Of a stretch of DNA of 32,660 nucleotides, positions 25,433 to 31,110 are shown piece by piece. The notes under the pieces are model-generated. The model was given only the letters and a program-made list of their open reading frames with translations, had not been told where the DNA came from and ran no database searches. How positions within the stretch are numbered: the first letter of the stretch is position 1; each line of letters starts with the position of its first letter. The translations under genes and the position numbers were made by a program. Source of the DNA: JBFGCM01 sp041581135 (GTDB lineage Bacteria > Actinomycetota > Acidimicrobiia > Spongiisociales > UBA5794); contig JBFGCM010000037.1 in the NCBI GenBank assembly GCA_041581135.1, positions 1 through 32,660 on the forward strand. Reading direction: 5' to 3'.

Positions 25433-26172
25433 TTCAATGCAGGGGCGTAGAGGGTCGACATCGTGGGGAACTCGGCCTCGGGGAGTGCCTGCAACGGCAT
25501 GGGCATGATGGACGACTCCATGCCGGCATGTTCGGCGGCGTGGTAGATCGTGATCTCGTGGGTCGGCGGGTAGTGCTCGGCGAGGTAGTCGCACAGGTGC
25601 GCCAGCCCGGCGCGAGCGACGCCGCTTCTTCCGCTTCGCTCCCCCACGGTGCCGATCTGCCAGAGGATGAGCGGCACGGCCGGGTCGAAGCGGGGCCGGC
25701 GCTCGAGGAACTTGGTCGCCTCGTACATCTGGCACCCATCGTCGCCGGGATCCACGCCGAGGTCTGCGTAGAGGCAGTCGGTGGCCGAGATACCGGGTAC
25801 CAGGCGAGCCCGATACCCCTCGGCAGTGAGACGCCGAACGGCGTCGTGGGTCGGGGTGGCGAACACCCCCGGGTGACCGTACACAGCGAAGCACACTTCG
25901 TTGCCGCCGCGCACCGAGTCACACACCTGTTCGACCATGGCGTCATACGTAGCCCGTCGATCCCTACCGAACTCGTAGAAGGAGTCGAGCGACTGTGCAG
26001 CGGGATGCAACTCGGCGATGGCCTTGGCGGCCACCGGGTCGGTGCCCACGTAGAAGACCACGTCGGCCATCTGGATGGCATCCCGACTCTCCGGAGTCAG
26101 GTGCGCTTCCATCTGGATACCGAGACCGACCACGGTCAGCGAGCCGACACCTGAATCGATCCGATCACTCAT
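25429..26172 (-). CDS. Borosin-type peptide backbone alpha-N-methyltransferase (split)
   Basis: A 247-residue SAM enzyme of the tetrapyrrole-methylase fold. The opening SLTVVGLGI (11-19) and HLTPESRDAIQMADVVFY, then YGHPGVFATPTH (98-109), GYRARLVPGISATDCLYADLG (written in part: PGISATDCLYADLG, 126-139) and EATKFL match the methyltransferase of fungal OphMA and bacterial split borosins, not cobalamin enzymes. Tyr66, Arg72 and Tyr76 occupy the positions of the OphMA catalytic residues of the same numbers. Family members iteratively methylate backbone amides of a peptide precursor. In fungi the substrate is fused to the enzyme; here no core follows the domain, and three candidate substrates are encoded just upstream. 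The ATG at 26172 has AGGAG nine bases upstream. It is last in the cluster. Confidence 0.9.
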   Translation of the reverse strand: MSDRIDSGVGSLTVVGLGIQMEAHLTPESRDAIQMADVVFYVGTDPVAAKAIAELHPAAQSLDSFYEFGRDRRATYDAMVEQVCDSVRGGNEVCFAVYGHPGVFATPTHDAVRRLTAEGYRARLVPGISATDCLYADLGVDPGDDGCQMYEATKFLERRPRFDPAVPLILWQIGTVGERSGRSGVARAGLAHLCDYLAEHYPPTHEITIYHAAEHAGMESSIMPMPLQALPEAEFPTMSTLYAPALK

Positions 26173-26237
26173 GAGTGGAGGCTCCTGGGGATCAGGAACT
26201 CGTGGATCACGGTCATCTGGTTCGGATCGATCCACAT
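26169..26237 (-). pseudogene. 22-codon relic or micro-ORF resembling a truncated precursor leader
   Basis: From an ATG at 26237 a 22-codon frame encodes WIDPNQMTVIHEFL and then diverges, ending in a TGA that overlaps the methyltransferase ATG as ATGA. Its first part aligns with the start of the leader domains of the upstream proteins (DPQTITLISEFL, DPGDMDTIMEFL, DPADLTSVFSFF). It may be the remains of a fourth precursor, or a short leader peptide that couples translation to the methyltransferase. GGAG directly abuts the ATG, which is poor spacing, so expression is uncertain. Confidence 0.4.
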
Positions 26238-26244
26238 CTCCGGC

Positions 26245-26508
26245 TCAGTAGTGGATGTAGCGATCGATCTGGATGTCCTCCTGCAGCCGTACCTGGCGTT
26301 TCGGCGGATCGGGCTCCATGGCGAGGGCGGCATTGACGGCTGCCGCGTCACCAGTGCGCACTACGAGCTTGCTCGGATCAGCCATGTTCGTTGCGGTCAC
26401 GGTCGCGTCCGGATCATCCATGTAGTCCTCGCGGAACTCGCGGTCCTTGCGCAAGGCATCGAGGAATTCACTGATCAACGTGATGGTCTGTGGGTCGGTC
26501 TTCGCCAT
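26245..26508 (-). CDS. Putative borosin precursor C (87 aa)
   Basis: A small protein with a helical leader domain (residues ~5-63) and a short C-terminal tail. The leader has ISEFLDALRKDREFREDY, a DDP turn (31-33) and RTGDAAAVNAAL, the same layout as the borosin-binding domain of bacterial split borosin precursors such as SonA. The tail ends IQIDRYIHY (79-87), the likely core region, with DRYIH identical to precursor A. The ATG at 26508 follows GAGGTGA. It lies 12 bases after precursor B and 72 bases before the methyltransferase start. A Nif11-like or LigA-like annotation is an alternative, but gene context favours a methyltransferase substrate. Confidence 0.8.
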   Translation of the reverse strand: MAKTDPQTITLISEFLDALRKDREFREDYMDDPDATVTATNMADPSKLVVRTGDAAAVNAALAMEPDPPKRQVRLQEDIQIDRYIHY

Positions 26509-26520
26509 GGTGATCTCACC

Positions 26521-26853
26521 TCACGTTGTCGGCGGCGGGATGAGCCGTTGGTCGGGTGGGACAGCGGACACATAGTGATCGACCTCCACGGCGTAACCGG
26601 GGTGGCCCTCCTCGTCCAGGTCGCGGGCGATGGCATCCGCATCGCCTTCCTGAAGGTGCTGCTTCTTGTCCTCGTCGACCCCAAGGAGGTCGGTCGTGGC
26701 GCGGGGATCGTTCAGGTATTGCGTGCGGAATCGTGCATCGATCTCCAGAGCTTCGAAGAAACTGAAGACGCTGGTGAGGTCCGCCGGATCGATCGGTGGT
26801 GGTGGAGGCTCTTGCGCGACGCTCTCCGATGGCGCCGGGTCTGAGTCTTTCAT
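26521..26853 (-). CDS. Putative borosin precursor B (110 aa)
   Basis: The second small protein has a Pro-rich head (residues 1-21), one leader domain (~22-80: FSFFEALEIDARFRTQYLNDP, in part; QEGDADAIARDL), and a tail with VEVDHYVSAVPP followed by DQRLIPPPTT. The D-H-Y-V segment (92-95) aligns with D-R-Y-I of A and C, but about 15 Pro-rich residues follow, which could be a follower peptide. Two in-frame ATGs exist (26859 and 26853); the second is chosen because GAAGG lies seven bases upstream of it and abuts the first. It sits between precursors A and C with gaps of 36 and 12 bases. Confidence 0.78.
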   Translation of the reverse strand: MKDSDPAPSESVAQEPPPPPIDPADLTSVFSFFEALEIDARFRTQYLNDPRATTDLLGVDEDKKQHLQEGDADAIARDLDEEGHPGYAVEVDHYVSAVPPDQRLIPPPTT

Positions 26854-26889
26854 GGTCATCCCTTCGTTCGGTCCTGGGCATCGCCAGCG

Positions 26890-27294
26890 TCACACGTGGA
26901 TGTAGCGGTCCGGTCCGATCACCTTGGGAGATCCCTTCGGATCCTCCTTGGGGTCCCACTTGATCTCTGCGGCCAGCTGCGCGTTGTTCCCGGTCTTGAG
27001 GAGATTCTTCTTGCGCGGGATCATCGACGTGTCGTCGATGAGCGTCGGCGGATCCGCGGTGTACACCTTGCGAAACCCCTCCGAATCTCGGATGGCTTCG
27101 AGGAACTCCATGATGGTGTCCATGTCCCCCGGGTCGGGGGGTGGGCCGAACAATTTGAGCGCCGATTTCGATTCGTCGTTCAAACCGGTGCTGTCGATGG
27201 TTCCCTCGGGGTCGGCGAGATACTGGTCGTAGAAGTCCTCGTTCTCGAGCGATGTCACGAACTCGCCGTATGTGGTGATGGACTCGTTACCCAT
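26890..27294 (-). CDS. Putative borosin precursor A with tandem leader domains (134 aa)
   Basis: First gene of the cluster. The product carries two leader-like domains in tandem: residues ~5-50 (YGEFVTSLENEDFYDQYLAD) and ~56-111 (IMEFLEAIRDSEGFRKVYTAD), both with the acidic-Pro turn after the Tyr. A charged Lys/Asp/Pro linker (112-123) leads to the tail KVIGPDRYIHV (124-134), with DRYIH identical to precursor C. Known precursors have one such domain. The ATG at 27294 is chosen because AGGAGG lies about eight bases upstream; an in-frame GTG-type start at 27342 would add residues without leader similarity. It begins 93 bases after rimM ends. Confidence 0.78.
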   Translation of the reverse strand: MGNESITTYGEFVTSLENEDFYDQYLADPEGTIDSTGLNDESKSALKLFGPPPDPGDMDTIMEFLEAIRDSEGFRKVYTADPPTLIDDTSMIPRKKNLLKTGNNAQLAAEIKWDPKEDPKGSPKVIGPDRYIHV

Positions 27295-27334
27295 GACCTG
27301 AACTCCTCCTACTGCCCTGCCGTTGACGCTACTC

Positions 27335-27358
27335 GGCCTCACCTACGGTGACCAGGCC
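27335..27358 (-). terminator. Hairpin between rimM and the borosin-like cluster
   Basis: On the minus strand GGCCT-GGT-CACC-GTA-GGTG-AGGCC forms a nine-pair stem with a three-base bulge and a three-base loop. It sits between the rimM stop and the ribosome binding site of precursor A. No T-tract follows, so it could be a weak terminator, an attenuator or an mRNA-stabilising structure. Confidence 0.3.
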
Positions 27359-27387
27359 ACCGGTCGGAAGCCGAGCTGCGGCAAGGC

Positions 27388-27915
27388 TCAGTCGAAGAAG
27401 GCCTCGGGTTGGAGGATCACCACGTGGCCGCCGGACGGGTGTACTTCTCCGACGAGGTCAGCCACGAAGGGGATCTCTACCTGACCCTCATCGGTGGCGA
27501 TCACGAGCCGGTCCTGCGCCGCCCCCAGCTCCACGGCCACCACCACGCCCAGGCGGGTTCCCTCGGAGTCGATCGCGACCAGACCCTCCAGGCTGTCGGT
27601 CCAGTACTCGCCTTCGGCGAGCGGGCGCCGCTCCTCCGGGGAGATGGTGAGCGTCACTCCCTGTAGTAGCTCCGCCTCGTTGCGGTCGCCGATCGAATCG
27701 AACCTGATGAGCAGGCCGTCGGTGTGGGCACGTCGGGACGCCACGGTGAGGCGGCGGGGTGGCTCCTCATCGGTCGTCACCGTCGCACCCGGAGCAAATC
27801 GCTTCGGATAGTCGGTGAGTGGGCGGATGATCACGTCGCCCCGGACCCCGTGGGCCCGGCGTACGTAGCCGACCGGGATCCGGTCGGATGCAGCGTCGTC
27901 AGTCGAGGAACTCAA
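27388..27915 (-). CDS. rimM: Ribosome maturation factor RimM
   Basis: RimM binds S19 and helps assemble the head of the 30S subunit. The 175-residue product has the N-terminal RimM domain (VGYVRRAHGVRGDVIIRPLTDYP, in part; GLLIRFDSIGDRNEAELLQG) and the C-terminal PRC-barrel (EYWTDSLEGLVAI, VELGAAQDRLVI, EIPFVADLVGEV). The TTG at 27915 is chosen because AAGG lies nearby and the frame then starts SSSTDD just before the conserved domain; it overlaps khpA by 17 bases. Usually trmD follows; here the borosin-like cluster does. Confidence 0.94.
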   Translation of the reverse strand: MSSSTDDAASDRIPVGYVRRAHGVRGDVIIRPLTDYPKRFAPGATVTTDEEPPRRLTVASRRAHTDGLLIRFDSIGDRNEAELLQGVTLTISPEERRPLAEGEYWTDSLEGLVAIDSEGTRLGVVVAVELGAAQDRLVIATDEGQVEIPFVADLVGEVHPSGGHVVILQPEAFFD

Positions 27916-28150
27916 CGTGGGCCTTGAGGCCCTCTTCCTCGCCGGCGGCGGAGGCAACCGTGCGGATCGCCTTGGCGACTCGGCCGCGGCGCCCGATGAC
28001 TCGGCCCATGTCGGCCTTGGCGGTCTTCACCTCGGCGAGCACCTCGTCGTGGCCCTCGTCCACCATCTCGACCACCACGGAGTCGGGGTCATCGACGATC
28101 TGCTTGGTCACGTAGTTGACGACCCGTTCGACGATCTCGCCCTGGCTCAC
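27899..28150 (-). CDS. khpA: KhpA-type KH-domain RNA-binding protein
   Basis: An 83-residue single KH-domain protein. The RNA-binding loop GRVIGRRGRVAKAIR (residues ~49-63) is intact, preceded by VVEMVDEGHDEVLAEV. Homologues pair with KhpB and affect cell-wall and division gene expression. The GTG start overlaps the rpsP stop as GTGA, and the 3' end overlaps rimM, so rpsP-khpA-rimM are tightly coupled as in many Gram-positive genomes. Confidence 0.95.
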   Translation of the reverse strand: MSQGEIVERVVNYVTKQIVDDPDSVVVEMVDEGHDEVLAEVKTAKADMGRVIGRRGRVAKAIRTVASAAGEEEGLKAHVEFLD

Positions 28151-28566
28151 TCCTGCTCCTCCGTGTCGGTGGCGGCGTCGGCTGCAGGGGCGTCGGTGTC
28201 ACCGGCTTCCTCTGCGGTCGCTTCCGCATCGGCTTCTGCCTCGTCGGCGCTCGGCTCCGCGGTTTCCTCTGCGGCGGGAGCCTCCCCCACGGTGTGGATG
28301 TCGCCCTTGGCGACCCGGAACCGCGTCCAGGCACCCGACACCTCGAGCAGCTTCCGGGCGGTATCGGTGGGCTGAGCGCCCTTGTTCAGCCAGTCGAGCG
28401 CACGGTCGTTGTCGATCTCGATGACCGAAGGGTCCTGGCGAGGATCGTATCGGCCGATCTGCTCGATGTAGCGGCCGTCTCGGGGCCGGCGGGAATCCAC
28501 CACAACGACGCGGTACGACGGCTGCTTCTTCTTGCCCATCCGCGTCAGGCGGATCTTCACCGGCAT
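28147..28566 (-). CDS. rpsP: 30S ribosomal protein S16 with long acidic tail
   Basis: S16 is an assembly protein of the small subunit. Residues 1-94 are canonical: VKIRLTRMGKKKQPSYRVVV, DGRYIEQIGRYDPRQDP, LDWLNKGAQPTDTARKLL. A further ~45 residues (95-139) are almost entirely Ala, Glu, Asp and Thr, lengthening the protein well beyond the common ~80-100 residues. Acidic Ala-rich extensions of S16 occur in actinobacteria. It starts four bases after ffh and overlaps khpA. Confidence 0.96.
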   Translation of the reverse strand: MPVKIRLTRMGKKKQPSYRVVVVDSRRPRDGRYIEQIGRYDPRQDPSVIEIDNDRALDWLNKGAQPTDTARKLLEVSGAWTRFRVAKGDIHTVGEAPAAEETAEPSADEAEADAEATAEEAGDTDAPAADAATDTEEQE

Positions 28567-28570
28567 GTGG

Positions 28571-29914
28571 TCACCTCTTCCGTCTCTTCTTTGGTCTCAC
28601 GCCGGGTACTGACAGCCCTGGTATCGGGCTCTTGCCTCCGGCGAGGTTCTTCATCATCTTCTGCGCATCGGAGAACCGCTTGAGCAGCTGGTTCACGTCC
28701 TGCGGGCGTGTCCCCGACCCGGTCGCGATCCGGCGGCGTCGACTCCCATTGATGATGCGGGGATCGGACCGTTCGGCCGGCGTCATCGACCGGATGATCG
28801 CCTCGACCTTGCCCAGCTGCTCATCGCTCACCTGGACGTCGCCGAGGTCGGCGGCGCCGGGCAGCATACTAAACAACTGGCTGATCGGCCCCATCTTGCG
28901 GAGTTGTTGGAACTGGTCGAGGAAGTCGTCGAGGGTGAACTCCGCCCGCATCATCTTCCCGGCGGCCTTCTCTGCCTCCTCGGCGTCATAGGCCGCCTCC
29001 GCCTTCTCGATCAGGGTGAGCACGTCTCCCATGCCGAGGATGCGGGAGGCCATGCGCTCTGGATGGAACACCTCCAGCGCGTCGATCTTCTCGCCGACGC
29101 CGACGTACTTGATCGGCTGGCCGGTCACTTCGCGAGCAGAGATCGCGGCGCCGCCACGGGCGTCACCGTCGAGCTTGGTGAGCACGATGCCGGTGAGGGC
29201 GGTGTACTCGAGGAAGCCCTTGGCCACGGCCACGGCCTCCTGACCGGTCATCGCGTCGACCACCAGGAGCACCTCGTCGGGACTCGTGACCTTGCGGACG
29301 GCGGCGAGCTCCTCCATGAGCTCCTTGTCGATCTGGAGCCGGCCGGCGGTGTCGATGATCACCACGTTGTGGGAGTCCTGGCGGGCCTGCTTCAACGCCG
29401 CCTTGGCGAGGCGTTGTGGTTTCGCCTTGCGGTCGACGTACACCGGCACCCCGATGCTGCGGCCCAGCGTCTCCAATTGGTCGATGGCCGCGGGGCGGCG
29501 CAGGTCACCGGCCACAAGGAGCGGTCGTCTTCCCTTCGACTTGAGTTGATTGGCGAGCTTGGCGGCCGTCGTCGTCTTGCCGGAACCCTGGAGACCGGCC
29601 ATGAGGATGACGAGTGGCGGTGCCGCCGGGCGCACGAGCGGGACCGCCTCCTTGCCGAGTGTGGTGACCAGCTCCTCGTGCACGATCTTGATGACCTGCT
29701 GACCCGGGGTGAGGCTCTTGGTCACCTCCACCCCCAGCGCCCGCGCCTTCACCCGCGCCAAGAACGTCTTGACAACGGCGACGTTGACGTCGGCTTCCAG
29801 CAATGCCAGACGGACGTCGCGGAGCGCAGAGTCGACGTCGCTCTCGGACAGTCGACCCTTGCCCCGGAGCTGCGTGAAGATCGAGCCGAATCGGCTGCTC
29901 AGTGATTCGAACAT
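28571..29914 (-). CDS. ffh: Signal recognition particle protein Ffh
   Basis: Ffh is the SRP GTPase that targets nascent membrane proteins to FtsY and the translocon. The 447-residue product has the N domain (~1-95), the G domain with Walker A GLQGSGKTT at 107-115, DTAGR at 188-192, TKLD at 246-249 and GDARGG just after, then the Met-rich M domain (~300-430) ending in the basic tail RPKKRRKR. The ATG at 29914 matches the conserved MFESLSSR opening. No ribosome binding site precedes it, which fits leaderless translation from the close promoter-like motif. It heads ffh-rpsP-khpA-rimM and is divergent from the SIR2 gene. Confidence 0.97.
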   Translation of the reverse strand: MFESLSSRFGSIFTQLRGKGRLSESDVDSALRDVRLALLEADVNVAVVKTFLARVKARALGVEVTKSLTPGQQVIKIVHEELVTTLGKEAVPLVRPAAPPLVILMAGLQGSGKTTTAAKLANQLKSKGRRPLLVAGDLRRPAAIDQLETLGRSIGVPVYVDRKAKPQRLAKAALKQARQDSHNVVIIDTAGRLQIDKELMEELAAVRKVTSPDEVLLVVDAMTGQEAVAVAKGFLEYTALTGIVLTKLDGDARGGAAISAREVTGQPIKYVGVGEKIDALEVFHPERMASRILGMGDVLTLIEKAEAAYDAEEAEKAAGKMMRAEFTLDDFLDQFQQLRKMGPISQLFSMLPGAADLGDVQVSDEQLGKVEAIIRSMTPAERSDPRIINGSRRRRIATGSGTRPQDVNQLLKRFSDAQKMMKNLAGGKSPIPGLSVPGVRPKKRRKR

Positions 29915-29917
29915 GGA

Positions 29918-29931
29918 ACACGGAAGTGTAT
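29918..29931 (-). promoter_or_regulatory. Promoter-like motif just upstream of ffh
   Basis: The minus strand reads ATACACTTCCGTGT here. It contains the -10-like TACACT about ten bases before the ffh ATG, which would give a nearly leaderless mRNA. The same 14 bases occur upstream of whiG (7297-7310). ACAC-TTCC-GTGT is also an inverted repeat. The -35 region (TTCGGT at 16-base spacing) is weak. Confidence 0.35.
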
Positions 29932-30159
29932 CGGCCGCCGCCGGCCACCGAACCGCCCCGGTGGGCGTGATCGCGAGCGCCGGCGCGACCAAGGCCTCGA
30001 CCAGGGAGAGGTCGCCCGCACCGGCTCTTCAACGCAACGAGGAGTGCATGGTCCTACACCGTGGGTGGCAGAAACCACGCCGCCGGAGGGATGCAATCGG
30101 TAGCGTGAGGGGTGGTGGGCGGCCTGTTGGGGCTAGTTACCGGCACAAGAGGGGCAGCC

Positions 30160-31110
30160 ATGGAGAACCTCGACAGCCACCTACAGTTCGTCGCCAAACG
30201 AATCACCGAGGGGAAGGTGGTGCCCTTCCTCGGGGCAGGTGTCAACCTCGTGGGACGCGCGTCCGATGAATCGTTCCAGCCGGGAACGGTCTTGCCGAGC
30301 GGTGGAGAGCTCGCCCGCTTCCTCGCCGACTACTTCGACTACCCGGAGGGAGAGGCCACCGATCTGGTACGCGTCTCCCAGTACGCGTCGGTGATCGGCG
30401 GCACCGAGCCGTTGTACGACAAGCTCCACGAGCTGTTCGACGCCGACTACCCGCCGACGCCCGTGCACCGGTTTCTGGCCAGTGTGCCGGCCATGGTGCG
30501 GACGCTCCCCAACCCGCAGTACCAGGTGATCGTCACGACCAACTACGACGATGCGCTGGAGCGCGCGTTTGAAGCGGCAGACGAAGAGTTCGACGTGGTC
30601 GCCTACATCGCCGAAGGCAGCGACCGAGGACGGTTCCTCCATGTGAAGCCCGACGGCGAGGAGACGGTCGTGGAGCGGCCCAACGAGTACGACGGGCTCT
30701 CGCTGAAGGACCGCACCGTGATCGCCAAGATCCACGGCGCCGTCGACCGGCTCGGCACCGACGAGGACAGCTTCGTCATCACTGAAGACCACTACATCGA
30801 CTACCTGGCTCGAACCAACATCAGCAACCTGATCCCGGCCAGCATGCTGAAGAAACTGCAGCGGAGCCATTTCTTGTTCATGGGGTACAGCCTCAAGGAC
30901 TGGAATCTGCGAGTGATCCTCCATCGCATCTGGGGCGAGAAGCGTCTGAAATCGAAGTCGTGGTCGGTGCAGCTCGACCCGGAGGCCATAGACGAACGGT
31001 CATGGCCCGAGCGCAACGTCGAGATCCTCGACGTCGACCTCACCGACTATGTCAAGGGCCTCCAAGGCGCTCTCCTCGGCCTGACTGCGGATGCCGGAGC
31101 CGTCACATGA
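30160..31110 (+). CDS. SIR2-domain protein, probable NADase effector
   Basis: A 316-residue cytosolic protein of the SIR2-like family found in bacterial immune systems. NAD-binding motifs are visible: VPFLGAGVNL (25-29 GAGVN), IVTTNYDDALERAF (TTNYD 126-130), and KIHGAVD with the catalytic His192, followed by FMGYSLKDWNLR as in SIR2_2-type proteins. The Zn ribbon of true deacetylases is absent, which favours NAD hydrolysis. The ATG at 30160 follows AGAGGGG. The stop overlaps the next start as ATGA, so it is translationally coupled to an nSTAND1 ATPase, implying a sensor-effector pair. The role in phage defence is inferred from family and context. Confidence 0.88.
   Translation: MENLDSHLQFVAKRITEGKVVPFLGAGVNLVGRASDESFQPGTVLPSGGELARFLADYFDYPEGEATDLVRVSQYASVIGGTEPLYDKLHELFDADYPPTPVHRFLASVPAMVRTLPNPQYQVIVTTNYDDALERAFEAADEEFDVVAYIAEGSDRGRFLHVKPDGEETVVERPNEYDGLSLKDRTVIAKIHGAVDRLGTDEDSFVITEDHYIDYLARTNISNLIPASMLKKLQRSHFLFMGYSLKDWNLRVILHRIWGEKRLKSKSWSVQLDPEAIDERSWPERNVEILDVDLTDYVKGLQGALLGLTADAGAVT

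Noticed and set aside
25429..26172. Annotation as cobalamin or siroheme biosynthesis methyltransferase
   Set aside because: The fold family is shared, but the motif set and the neighbouring small proteins match borosin enzymes, and no corrin pathway gene is present in the window.
26245..27294. Reading the three small proteins as Nif11-type leader peptides or stand-alone LigA-like domains
   Set aside because: The helical leaders are superficially similar, but there is no Gly-Gly cleavage motif or lanthipeptide/cyclodehydratase gene, while the adjacent enzyme is of the borosin type.
29915..30159. Search for a tRNA or small RNA in the ffh-SIR2 gap
   Set aside because: No cloverleaf, TTCGANNC T-loop or stable hairpin with T-tract was seen; it is best explained as a divergent promoter region.
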